A stretch of 64,000 nt of DNA, from assembly GCA_963844205.1 (NCBI GenBank), contig CAWJNK010000014.1:248001-312000 (forward strand), in the 5' to 3' direction. The position numbers were made by a program, and so were the translations under genes. The stretch is from DASSUW01 sp963844205. GTDB taxonomy: Bacteria; Actinomycetota; Thermoleophilia; Solirubrobacterales; Solirubrobacteraceae. The notes below the pieces were generated by a model. That model had not been told where the DNA came from and searched no databases. It saw only the letters and a program-made list of their open reading frames with translations. Shown here piece after piece: positions 8,671 to 16,484 of this stretch; position 1 is the stretch's first letter, and the number at the start of each line of letters is the position of its first letter.

Positions 8671-9558
8671 ATGATCGGACCGATCGTGCGACGCGCCGCC
8701 CTTGTCGCCATGCTCGTGCTCTCGGCCAGCGCCGTGCCGGCGTCGGCGGGCGCGACACCCTGCACGACGGTGCCCGTCTACCCCGGCGACGCGGCGCCGC
8801 AGGCGGCGATCGCGGCGTGGATGGCGACCGGCGCAACGGCCGTGGGGCTACCCGGCGAGCTGCCCGTGATGGGCGCGGTCGTCGAGACCGGGCTGCGCAA
8901 CCTCAACTACGGGGACGCAGACTCGCTGGGGTACTTCCAGATGCGCACCGGCATCTGGGACAACGGTCCCTACGCGGGCTACCCGACGAACCCGCCGCTG
9001 CAGCTCTTGTGGTTCACCGATCACGCGACGCTGGTCGGCATGCAACGAGCGGCACAGGGCATCGACAACGCGGACCCGTCCACGTGGGGCGAGTGGGTCG
9101 CCAGCGTGCTGAACACGCCTGCACAGTTCCGCTGGCGCTATCAGCCGCGGCTCGCCGAGGCCCAGGCGCTGATCGTCGGCGGCTGTCCGCCGCCGCTCCC
9201 TGGCGACACCGTTCCGCCGCCGCCCGCCGACACCGTCCCGCCTGGCCTCGGCGTCGGCGGCACCGTTCGCCTGTCCTCCCGCGCGGTGAGCCTGCGGGCT
9301 CGATGCCTCGCCGAGGCCTGCCAGCTAGAAGCCGTCGGAGTCGCCAGGATCGAGGGACGCAGGCGCAAGCTCGGACTGCGGCGTACGTCAGCGTCCGCCG
9401 CCGCGGGCGAATCCGCCGTGCTGCGCTTGCGGCTTCCGCTCGCCGCTCGTCGTGCGTTGCGCCAAGGCCATCGGCTCAGGGCGACGATCACCGTGACCGC
9501 GCGCGACGCGGCTGACAACACGACGGTCCGCCGCAGGTTCGTCCGCCTGGGCCGCTAA
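8671..9558 (+). CDS. secreted lytic-transglycosylase-like protein
   Basis: A 295-residue exported protein. A signal peptide is predicted at about residues 1-27, with cleavage near ASAGATP. Residues 50-150 contain ETGLRNLNYGDADSLGYFQM, the phrase typical of actinobacterial lysozyme-like/transglycosylase domains in which the Glu of E-T/S-G-L-R is the likely catalytic acid. A Pro-rich linker (about 172-193, PPPADTVPP) leads to a C-terminal Arg-rich beta domain ending in RRFVRLGR, resembling tails on other secreted proteins in this window. Likely role: cleavage or remodelling of peptidoglycan outside the membrane. No enzyme activity is proven by sequence. Confidence 0.72.
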   Translation: MIGPIVRRAALVAMLVLSASAVPASAGATPCTTVPVYPGDAAPQAAIAAWMATGATAVGLPGELPVMGAVVETGLRNLNYGDADSLGYFQMRTGIWDNGPYAGYPTNPPLQLLWFTDHATLVGMQRAAQGIDNADPSTWGEWVASVLNTPAQFRWRYQPRLAEAQALIVGGCPPPLPGDTVPPPPADTVPPGLGVGGTVRLSSRAVSLRARCLAEACQLEAVGVARIEGRRRKLGLRRTSASAAAGESAVLRLRLPLAARRALRQGHRLRATITVTARDAADNTTVRRRFVRLGR

Positions 9559-9568
9559 CGCCGCGCGT

Positions 9569-11686
9569 TCACTGCACGTTGGCGGTCACACTGGCCGGTC
9601 CGTTCAGCGTGAACGCGCACGTCTTCTGCTTGGCACCGCCGCTGGAGCAGGCGCCCGACCAAATGACGTCGCGCTGGTTGGTGGCGCTCAGCGTGACCCT
9701 CGTTCCGACCGGGAACGCCGACGAGCCCGTACTGCCGACCGCGACGTTGATCCCCGCCGGGCTGGAGGTGACCCGCTCGCCGCCGCGACCCGTCGCGGTC
9801 ACGGTCAGCGTCGCGTTCTGGCCCGGCGGCGTCACGGTGAGCGTCGCGGTCCGCGTCACGCTGCCGGCGCTGGCCGTGATCGTCACCGGCGTCGACGCCG
9901 TCACCGCGCTCGTCCCGACGGTGAAGCCGGCGCTCGTGGCGCCCTGGGCGACCGAGACGCTCCCGGGCACGCTCGCCGCCGCGGGATTCGAGCTCGACAA
10001 CGTGACCGGGAAGCCGCCGACCGGCGCTGCCGCCGTCAGCGTCACCGTTCCCTGTGCCGCGGTGCCGCCCGTCACGGACACGGGACTCACCGACAGCGCG
10101 GACAGCGCCGCTGGCGCGGGCGGGGGCGGCGGAGGCGAGCTGGACTGCGGCGTGAAGCGCCGGACCGAGGACCACGGGCCTGCCGTGCCGATGGCGTTGA
10201 TCCCGCGAACGCGCCACCAGTGCCGCCGTATGTTCAGGAAGAAGGGCGCCGTGAACTGCGACGGCGTCACGAGCCGGTCGATCACCGGGTTCGCGAAGTC
10301 GCTCCCGTCGTCGATCTGGATCCGATACGACGTCGCCGCGGTCACGTCGGTCCAGTCGAAGGCGATCGGCTGGGCGGGGGTGGCGTCTGGCGCCGGGCTC
10401 AGCAGCGACGGCGCGGCGGGCGTCGACGGCGGAGCCTGGGACGTGGCGTTGAGCAGGACCGCCAGGCCGGGGAAGGCGCCGCCGATGCCGAGCGCGAGGT
10501 CCGGCTTGGTGTCGCCGTTCAAGGTAGCCGTGATGAGCCCGACGGTGCCGATGCTCGACTTGTCCGGCGGCACCAGCATCTGCAGCGGCGTCTGGAACGT
10601 GCCGTCCCCGTTGCCGTTGTACATCTTCATCAGGCCGAAGGAGCCGTCGCCGACGCCGACGGCGAGGTCCTGGAAGCCGTCGCCGTTGTAGTCCGCGACC
10701 GCCGCCTGCGTCGGGATGCTGAGATTGGCGTCGGTGAGGATCAGCGGCAGGCGGAAGGTGCCGTCGGCGTTGCCGATCAACACGGCCGTCCGCGAGCCGT
10801 TGGTGCCGATCACAACGACGAGGTCCTGGATCGCGTCACCGTTGAAGTCGGCGACGTCGACGTCGCTGCCGGTGACACCGAACGTGTCGGCCGTGAGCGT
10901 GATCGTCGGCTGCTGCACGAACGTGCCGTCACCGACGCCGTACATCCGGTACAGGCGCGAGCTGTCTCCCGCCATCGCGAGGTCCTTGATGCCGTCGCGG
11001 TTGAAGTCCCCGACTGCGATCTTCGCCATCCCGCGGCCAACCTGCACCAGACGCGCGGGCTGGAACGTGCCGTCGCCGTTGCCCATCAGCACGCTCATCA
11101 GCTCCGACGTCACGCACGGCGCGACGTAGCAGGCCATCGAGTGCGCGATCGCGAGGTCGAGCCGCGCGTCGCCATTGAGGTCGGTGGCGACGATCGACGG
11201 CGAGTCGGCCCCGGCCGTGTTCGGCAGGTTCACGGCCGGGTCGAACGTGCCGTCGCCGTTGCCTGCCAGCAGCGAGACGCCGGTCTGCGGGTTGTTGATC
11301 GTGACCGCGAGATCGACATTCCCGTCGCCGTTGAAGTCACCGGCCGCGAGATCCTGCTGGAAGTCCGCGACGGGGAACTCGGCGCGCGCGGCGAAGCCGC
11401 CGGAGCCGTTGTTCAGCAGCACCGCGACGGCCTTGACGGCCCCGCCCGCGAGATCCGAGCGCCCGTCGCCGTTGAAGTCGGCGGCAACGAAGTGCCCCCC
11501 GATCTGCGCGTAGTCGGCCCTGGCGAACGTCGGCGCCTGCGTCGAGGCACCCGCACCCGTAGCCGAGGCGAGACACGCGACGAGCACGGTCACCAGCGCG
11601 ACAGCGGTGCGAGCCGCGGCTCGGGGACGGGCGGACACCAGCATGCAGCGTCGACGTCGAACGTCGCTCAACCGGCTCGTGCGCAT
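9569..11686 (-). CDS. secreted FG-GAP/VCBS beta-propeller protein with Ig-like domains
   Basis: A 705-residue exported protein with a signal peptide ending around residue 48 (ATGAGAS). About residues 50-420 hold seven or so repeats with the calcium-binding DFNGDGxxDLA motif, which build an FG-GAP beta-propeller. A fibronectin-III-like segment follows (about 425-515, FDWTDVTAATSYRIQIDDG), then a Pro-rich linker (SSPPPPPPAPAA) and an Ig-like region. The end contains a Cys-rich cap (WSGACSSGGAKQKTCAF). Such proteins act at the cell surface in adhesion or ligand binding, and no enzyme motif is visible. It is convergent with the preceding lytic enzyme gene. Confidence 0.85.
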   Translation of the reverse strand: MRTSRLSDVRRRRCMLVSARPRAAARTAVALVTVLVACLASATGAGASTQAPTFARADYAQIGGHFVAADFNGDGRSDLAGGAVKAVAVLLNNGSGGFAARAEFPVADFQQDLAAGDFNGDGNVDLAVTINNPQTGVSLLAGNGDGTFDPAVNLPNTAGADSPSIVATDLNGDARLDLAIAHSMACYVAPCVTSELMSVLMGNGDGTFQPARLVQVGRGMAKIAVGDFNRDGIKDLAMAGDSSRLYRMYGVGDGTFVQQPTITLTADTFGVTGSDVDVADFNGDAIQDLVVVIGTNGSRTAVLIGNADGTFRLPLILTDANLSIPTQAAVADYNGDGFQDLAVGVGDGSFGLMKMYNGNGDGTFQTPLQMLVPPDKSSIGTVGLITATLNGDTKPDLALGIGGAFPGLAVLLNATSQAPPSTPAAPSLLSPAPDATPAQPIAFDWTDVTAATSYRIQIDDGSDFANPVIDRLVTPSQFTAPFFLNIRRHWWRVRGINAIGTAGPWSSVRRFTPQSSSPPPPPPAPAALSALSVSPVSVTGGTAAQGTVTLTAAAPVGGFPVTLSSSNPAAASVPGSVSVAQGATSAGFTVGTSAVTASTPVTITASAGSVTRTATLTVTPPGQNATLTVTATGRGGERVTSSPAGINVAVGSTGSSAFPVGTRVTLSATNQRDVIWSGACSSGGAKQKTCAFTLNGPASVTANVQ

Positions 11687-11798
11687 TTTCGATCCCCCTC
11701 AGCGTCGGCCCGCCGGCCCGCGTGCCGGCGGCGCATGTCGGGACATACGCAAACGTACCCCCAAAGGCTCAGCGGTCGATACGGCGTCGGATTCGGGC

Positions 11799-11828
11799 TT
11801 GACCGGCGACGCCGGGGGCGAATAGCGT
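11799..11828 (+). promoter_or_regulatory. predicted promoter for the LQxxAGN-tagged protein gene
   Basis: TTGACC at 11799-11804 and TAGCGT at 11823-11828 are separated by 18 nt and lie 13 nt before the GTG start. TAGCGT recurs just ahead of two other genes in this window (13360 and 33859), supporting its reading as a -10 element. Confidence 0.5.
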
Positions 11829-11841
11829 CATCCAGAGATCC

Positions 11842-13311
11842 GTGCGCGAGCTCTCTGTCATTGCGCCGCATTCGCGCCGGCGGGATAAAGCCGTCGCGCC
11901 CGAGCCTGAGCGGCGCCACCGCATCCTGGCGCTCCAGCAGGCCGCCGGCAATCGCGCCGTGGCCGGCTACCTCGCGCGCAAGCCCAAGCTGGGCGCGCCG
12001 ACGCAGGTCGAGGCCGCCAAGGCCGCGCTGAAGATGTCCATCGGCGGCAAGACAGCGAGTGCGTGCAAGGCGAGGCTCGCGAAACGATTTCCGAAGGGCC
12101 CGCTGTTCACCGCCGCGGACGTGCTCAACATCCAGGTGCTGGACAACGACACCGACGGCGCGAAGTGGCTCACGGAGGTGGGCATCGGCAGTCACCAGGA
12201 CGCCATGGCCTACCTGAATGCCGGCAAGTACCAGGACTGGCTGAAGCTCGCGCCCGGCAAGCGCCTGCTGATGGCGACCCTCGCGTGGGCCTGGGGCATC
12301 GGCGCGAACGACGACCAACCGCCGCCGCCGTACACCCTCGGTCGCGCGATGGCGATCCAGACCGGCGGCCTCGACCAACAGTCCCGGACGCAGGCCGAGC
12401 AGGAACGCGACGAGACGATCCGCAACGCGTTCGTCAACACCCTCCTACCGCAGACCACGCAGGAGGAGCTGGAGGCGCGTGCCCATTCCGAGGACCCGGA
12501 GGTGGTGGACGCGCACGCCCAGGCCCAGCACATCCTCACGCGCGTCCTGCTCATCCTCCACGCCGGCCTGCAGGTCCGCGCCCGCGGGCACGTCGACTAT
12601 CGGCAGGGCGACGTCGTCCGCGCGCTCGCCCACGGCGGCCGTGTGAACATCCGCATCCCCGCCCTGAGCGGCAACGAAGACAAGTACGCGCTGCTCAAGT
12701 GGATCGGCGTCCTCGACGCCGAGGGCCACAAGTCGACGGGCGTGAAGAAGCGCGACTACGCCACCCACCACATGGACATCGGCGAGAACTTCCCCGGCCT
12801 TCCGGGCACCGGGAAGTTCAAGGAGACCGGCGGCAAGGGCGCGTCGGCGTCCAACAAGGCGTCCAGTGACAGCCTGCTCTACGGCGTCGACCTCGCCGCC
12901 GGCGGCCTCGGCAAGAAGGACTTCAACGGCGACGTCATCCTGCCCGACGGCGCCCACGGCCACCTGTTCATCGGCTTCACCAAGCCGACGAAGAAGAAGG
13001 ACGGCGCCCTGCAGATCGGCATCGAGACGACCGCCCCCGGTGCGCACAGCCTCGTCGGCTACAAGCACGACTGGAACTCCACCGAGGCCACCGCCAATCC
13101 CGAATCGAGCTTCTTCGGCCACAAGATGCAGAAGATCGGCGGCGGCAAGCTGGGCGGCAGCCAGCGGCTGGTCGACCTCAACAAGCTCGAGAGCGACGGC
13201 AAGAAGTGGCAGACCCATCTCGACGAGATCGCCAAGCTGCTCGACGAGGCGCTTGCCCAGGGCGACGAGCGGGACGTCTACGAGAAGCTCGTCGGGCCGC
13301 GCCTGTTCTGA
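11842..13311 (+). CDS. LQxxAGNxAV-motif protein, possible contractile-injection cargo
   Basis: A 489-residue protein with no signal peptide. Near the N-terminus (about residues 28-46) it has ILALQQAAGNRAVAGYLAR, the LQxxAGNxAVxxLL-type motif found on proteins encoded with DUF4157 and extracellular contractile injection systems (eCIS) in actinobacteria. Residues 48-250 look helical and polar. Residues 330-450 are a Gly/Lys-rich globular part with DFNGDVILPDGAHGHLFIGF, whose fold I do not recognise. The tail is helical. The tag and a large unrelated C-terminal part suggest a toxin or effector cargo. No eCIS tube, sheath or DUF4157 gene lies in the window, so the role is inferred. Start GTG follows a good promoter but no clear ribosome site. 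Confidence 0.6.
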   Translation: MRELSVIAPHSRRRDKAVAPEPERRHRILALQQAAGNRAVAGYLARKPKLGAPTQVEAAKAALKMSIGGKTASACKARLAKRFPKGPLFTAADVLNIQVLDNDTDGAKWLTEVGIGSHQDAMAYLNAGKYQDWLKLAPGKRLLMATLAWAWGIGANDDQPPPPYTLGRAMAIQTGGLDQQSRTQAEQERDETIRNAFVNTLLPQTTQEELEARAHSEDPEVVDAHAQAQHILTRVLLILHAGLQVRARGHVDYRQGDVVRALAHGGRVNIRIPALSGNEDKYALLKWIGVLDAEGHKSTGVKKRDYATHHMDIGENFPGLPGTGKFKETGGKGASASNKASSDSLLYGVDLAAGGLGKKDFNGDVILPDGAHGHLFIGFTKPTKKKDGALQIGIETTAPGAHSLVGYKHDWNSTEATANPESSFFGHKMQKIGGGKLGGSQRLVDLNKLESDGKKWQTHLDEIAKLLDEALAQGDERDVYEKLVGPRLF

Positions 13312-13359
13312 CGGCCGCGGACGATGCGCACGGATCTGGACCGCGCGGGCGATCGGCAA

Positions 13360-13365
13360 TAGCGT
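13360..13365 (+). promoter_or_regulatory. -10-like hexamer of truncated hemoglobin gene
   Basis: TAGCGT sits 7 nt before the GTG at 13373, and no Shine-Dalgarno is present. This decides in favour of the GTG at 13373 over the in-frame GTG at 13364, because transcription would begin at or next to 13373. Confidence 0.45.
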
Positions 13366-13372
13366 GGTTCCC

Positions 13373-13834
13373 GTGTCCGGTGAGCAGGTCAGTGTCTACG
13401 AGGCCGCCGGTGGTGCCGTCGCGATGCTCGCTCTCGCCCGCGCGTGGCACCAGCGCTGCCTCGGCGACCCCGAGGCCCAGCATCCGTTCAGCCATCCGGG
13501 CCTGCATCCGCAGCACACGGAACGGCTGGCCGCGTACTGGGGCGAGATGCTGGGCGGGCCCGCTGCGTACTCCCGGGAGCTCGCGTCGGTCGCTCACATG
13601 GTGCGGATCCATTCCGGCAACGGGCCCCATCCCGAGCTCGACGCCGCGACCGAGCGATGCTTCGCGCTCGCCCTGGAGGACGCCGGCATCCCCGGCGACG
13701 AACGGCTGCGCTCGACCCTGGTCGACTGGTTCGCCTGGTCAAACCGGGTCGTCAACCACACCTACGAGCGGCCCGAGTTGGTGCCCGACGACCTCACCCT
13801 GCCGCACTGGTCGTGGGACGGCCCAGTCGAGTAG
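13373..13834 (+). CDS. truncated hemoglobin (2/2 globin)
   Basis: A 153-residue globin of the actinobacterial truncated type. Supporting blocks are VYEAAGGAVAMLALARAWH at the start, HPFSHPGLHPQHTERLAAYW, the LGGPAAYS loop, VRIHSGNG, which holds the likely haem-ligating region, and DWFAWSN near the end. The family binds haem and reacts with O2, NO or peroxide in the cytoplasm. The start at 13373 was chosen because of the -10-like hexamer just upstream; 13364 is an alternative. Its nearest same-strand neighbours are the LQxxAGN protein upstream and a secreted carboxypeptidase downstream. Neither has an obvious functional link, so it is probably an independent unit. Confidence 0.85.
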   Translation: MSGEQVSVYEAAGGAVAMLALARAWHQRCLGDPEAQHPFSHPGLHPQHTERLAAYWGEMLGGPAAYSRELASVAHMVRIHSGNGPHPELDAATERCFALALEDAGIPGDERLRSTLVDWFAWSNRVVNHTYERPELVPDDLTLPHWSWDGPVE

Positions 13835-13893
13835 GGGCTCTTCCCCGGCTCCTACTCGCAGTGGAGCAATAGCGACCGGCCCGTCACGACTGA

Positions 13894-13959
13894 CTAGATG
13901 ATTGATTCCGCGGCCCGCGTGTCCAGGCGGGTGCGTGGGTCGTGGAATCAGTCATCTAG
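13894..13959 (+). ncRNA. 31-bp uninterrupted RNA hairpin with a 4-nt loop
   Basis: Arms 13894-13924 and 13929-13959 pair without a gap in RNA of the + strand: 24 Watson-Crick pairs plus 7 G.U wobbles (for example 13902:13951, 13910:13943 and 13913:13940), with loop AGGC. On the opposite strand the wobbles would be A.C mismatches, so the + transcript is the structured one. It lies 59 nt after the hemoglobin gene and 55 nt before the carboxypeptidase start. No U-run follows the stem, so a classical terminator is not clear. It could be a 5' leader structure, an RNase-processed element or an attenuating terminator. Confidence 0.6.
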
Positions 13960-14014
13960 GCCGACAGCCGGTATCGTCCGTCCCGTTCTGCGGGAGGCGG
14001 AAGGGGCTGAGCTG

Positions 14015-15343
14015 ATGAAGCGGTCATGTTCTTCGGCGATCGCGGCGGTGTGCGCCGTGTTCGTGGGGTTCGCTGCGCCGAGCGCCGTGGCGCAGGAGAC
14101 CTCGGGGCTACCGAGCGGGCGGACGGACTACCGCACGCTGTCCGACTACGAGGCCGACATGCTCGCGCTCGCCGGCGAGCATCCGAACCTCGTGCGGCCG
14201 CTCACGCTCACGCACGCCACGGTCGAGGGGCGCGCGGTGAAGGGGATCGAGATCACGCGCGACGTGAACCAGCGCGACGGCAAGCCGGTGCTGCTGATCA
14301 CCGGCATGCACCACGGCAACGAGTGGGCGTCCGGCGAGGCGACGATGGAGTTCGGCTTCGATCTCGTCGAGAACCCGCGCCGCGACCCCGACATCGCGCG
14401 GATGCTCGGCCGCGTGCGCGTCGTGCTCGTGCCGGTCGTCAACGTCGACGGGTTCGTGCGCAACACCCGCCGCACGGCTCGCAACGTGGACATGAACCGC
14501 AACTACGGCTTCGGCTGGGGCGAGTCGCCGCCCTTCCAGGGCTCCGGGCCGTTCTCCGAGCCCGAGACCCAGAACATGAAGGAGCTCATCTCCTCGCGCC
14601 AGGTGACCACCTTCCTCACCATGCACACCTGCCTGGCGAACATGCTCTACCCGCCGCTGCAGCACAAGGCAGGGCTGCCACAGGACATCGACCGCTTCCG
14701 GGCCTTCGCCGGCGCCATGTCGCTCCAGAACGGCTACCCGCACCTGACGTCCGCCGACGACTTCGAGACCACCGGCGAGGCGATCGACTGGTCGTACTAC
14801 GCGACCCGCGGTCTCGGGGTCACGGTCGAGATCTGCGCCACGCCTCTCGGCACGCCGCGGACCTTCCAGACGGTCGTCGTCGACCAGTACCTCGGCACCG
14901 GCGCGCTCGCCGGCAAGGGCAACCGGGGAGCGTTCGTGGATGCCCTGGAGCAGGCCGGCGACCGCGACGAGCACTCGGAGATCGCCGGCAGGGCGGGCCG
15001 CGGCGCAGAGCTCACGATCAGCAAGGACTTCGACCTGTGGACCAACCCGATCCTCCAGGCCGACGGCAGCCTGCGCCCGGTCGCGTTCGCCAACCACCTG
15101 ACGTCGTCGATGGTCGTCACGAGCGCCAACGGCACGTTCAACTGGAGTGTGAATCCGTCCGTGCGCCCGGTCCCGCCCTATCAGGCGGACGGCGTCCACG
15201 GCGACCACCCGGGGTTCATCCGTGAGGCGTGGACGCTGACCTGCGCACGGCGCGACGGCACCGTCCTGCAGACCGTGTCGGTGCAGGTCGATCTCGGCGA
15301 GCGGGAAGAGGTCGACCTCGAGCGCTGCCGGACGGGGCTGTGA
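14015..15343 (+). CDS. secreted M14-family zinc carboxypeptidase
   Basis: A 442-residue exported metallopeptidase. Signal peptide about residues 1-26 (AAPSAVAQ). The zinc site is HGNEW (His and Glu ligands in ITGMHHGNEW) with the third ligand in LTMHTC. Substrate-binding Arg/Asn lie in RNVDMNRNYGFGW, and the catalytic Glu in VTVEIC. All M14 residues appear intact, so an active carboxypeptidase acting on peptides or cell-wall stems outside the membrane is likely. The C-terminal 100 residues form a beta-rich accessory domain with a Cys pair (TLTCAR ... LERCR). The ATG is preceded by an AAGGGG-type site. The 31-bp hairpin upstream lies in its probable leader. Confidence 0.88.
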   Translation: MKRSCSSAIAAVCAVFVGFAAPSAVAQETSGLPSGRTDYRTLSDYEADMLALAGEHPNLVRPLTLTHATVEGRAVKGIEITRDVNQRDGKPVLLITGMHHGNEWASGEATMEFGFDLVENPRRDPDIARMLGRVRVVLVPVVNVDGFVRNTRRTARNVDMNRNYGFGWGESPPFQGSGPFSEPETQNMKELISSRQVTTFLTMHTCLANMLYPPLQHKAGLPQDIDRFRAFAGAMSLQNGYPHLTSADDFETTGEAIDWSYYATRGLGVTVEICATPLGTPRTFQTVVVDQYLGTGALAGKGNRGAFVDALEQAGDRDEHSEIAGRAGRGAELTISKDFDLWTNPILQADGSLRPVAFANHLTSSMVVTSANGTFNWSVNPSVRPVPPYQADGVHGDHPGFIREAWTLTCARRDGTVLQTVSVQVDLGEREEVDLERCRTGL

Positions 15344-15527
15344 CCGGCATCAGGGGGGAGGGTGCGGCGGGCGCGTAGCCGTGGGCGGAGACAGCCGGGG
15401 ACTCTTGATTGCGTCGCGCCCGATTAGGGGTAATGTAATCGGCACGCCAGGGAGGAGGCAAAAACGTAGATCATGGGCGACGCGCGGGACGGAGCGTGCC
15501 CGCCGCCGCCTCGAGGAGGTGGGGTCA

Positions 15528-16430
15528 ATGCGCACGACCCTCTGTCTGACGGGCGCGTTGTTGTGTCTGAGCCTGGTGGCCGCGCCGGCGAGCATGGGCG
15601 CGGGCTCCGGTCGGCCCGAGCCCATCCGGGCGCTGGTCTATCACGAGACGACCGGCTTCCGGCACGCGTCGATCCCGTATGCCATCCAGCAGATCACCGC
15701 GTGGGGCGGCCGGCACCGGATCCAGGTCACCGCCGACCAGACGTCGAGCCGTTTCACCGACGCGGGACTCGCGCCGTTCGACGTCGTCGTCTGGCTGAGC
15801 ACCGTCGGCGGCGTCCGTGGCGACCCGCCGCTGCTGACGGATGCCGAATGGGCGGCGTTCCAGCGGTACATGGAGCGTGGGGGCGGCTACGCGGGGATCC
15901 ACGCCGCGTCGGACTGCTGCGACGAGTCGGCCTGGTACGGAGAGCTGCTCGGCAACCAGGCCCGCTTCGCGAACCACCCCGGAGGCCTCGGCGGCTCACC
16001 CGGATGCCTGGGCAACTTCCCGGGCGACCCGAACGTCGTGCGCAACACGGGCTCGTGCTTCCAGGCCACGATCGTTACCGAGGACCGAGGGCATCCGACT
16101 ACGGAGGATCTCCCGCAGCGCTGGGACATCTCAGACGAGCTCTACAACTTCAAGGCCAACCCGCGCAGCACGGTCCACGTACTGCAGACGCTCGACGAGA
16201 GCTCGTACAACTTCCAGCCCCATCCGTTCATCAGGAACTGGGGCACGCTGATGGGGGCCGATCATCCGATCACGTGGTGCCAGCTCTACGACGGAGGCCG
16301 CGTCTGGTACACGGGCATCGGCCACGACGCCGCCGCGTTCGCGAACGCGGACTCGATGGACATGATCGGCAAGGGGATCAGCTGGGCCGGAGGCCGCTGG
16401 GATCCGAAGGGATGCGAGAGGGAGGGCTGA
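15528..16430 (+). CDS. secreted ThuA-domain protein
   Basis: A 300-residue exported protein. The start ATG has the strong ribosome site GAGGAGGT about 7 nt upstream, and a signal peptide covers about residues 1-24. The class-I amidotransferase-like ThuA fold is shown by RALVYHETTGFRHASIP, the GGGYAGIHAASDCCDES segment in place of the nucleophile elbow, HPTTEDLP and WYTGIGHDAAAF. ThuA proteins take part in trehalose or other sugar use; family members can catalyse 3-keto-sugar chemistry, but most are uncharacterised. It is followed 54 nt later by a PQQ-type sugar dehydrogenase with a matching secretion signal. The pair probably acts on the same extracellular sugar, which is an inference. Confidence 0.85.
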   Translation: MRTTLCLTGALLCLSLVAAPASMGAGSGRPEPIRALVYHETTGFRHASIPYAIQQITAWGGRHRIQVTADQTSSRFTDAGLAPFDVVVWLSTVGGVRGDPPLLTDAEWAAFQRYMERGGGYAGIHAASDCCDESAWYGELLGNQARFANHPGGLGGSPGCLGNFPGDPNVVRNTGSCFQATIVTEDRGHPTTEDLPQRWDISDELYNFKANPRSTVHVLQTLDESSYNFQPHPFIRNWGTLMGADHPITWCQLYDGGRVWYTGIGHDAAAFANADSMDMIGKGISWAGGRWDPKGCEREG

Positions 16431-16484
16431 GGCGACGCTCGTGCCATTTAGCCCTCGGTCAGCACAAATGTGAGGAGGTCTCTC

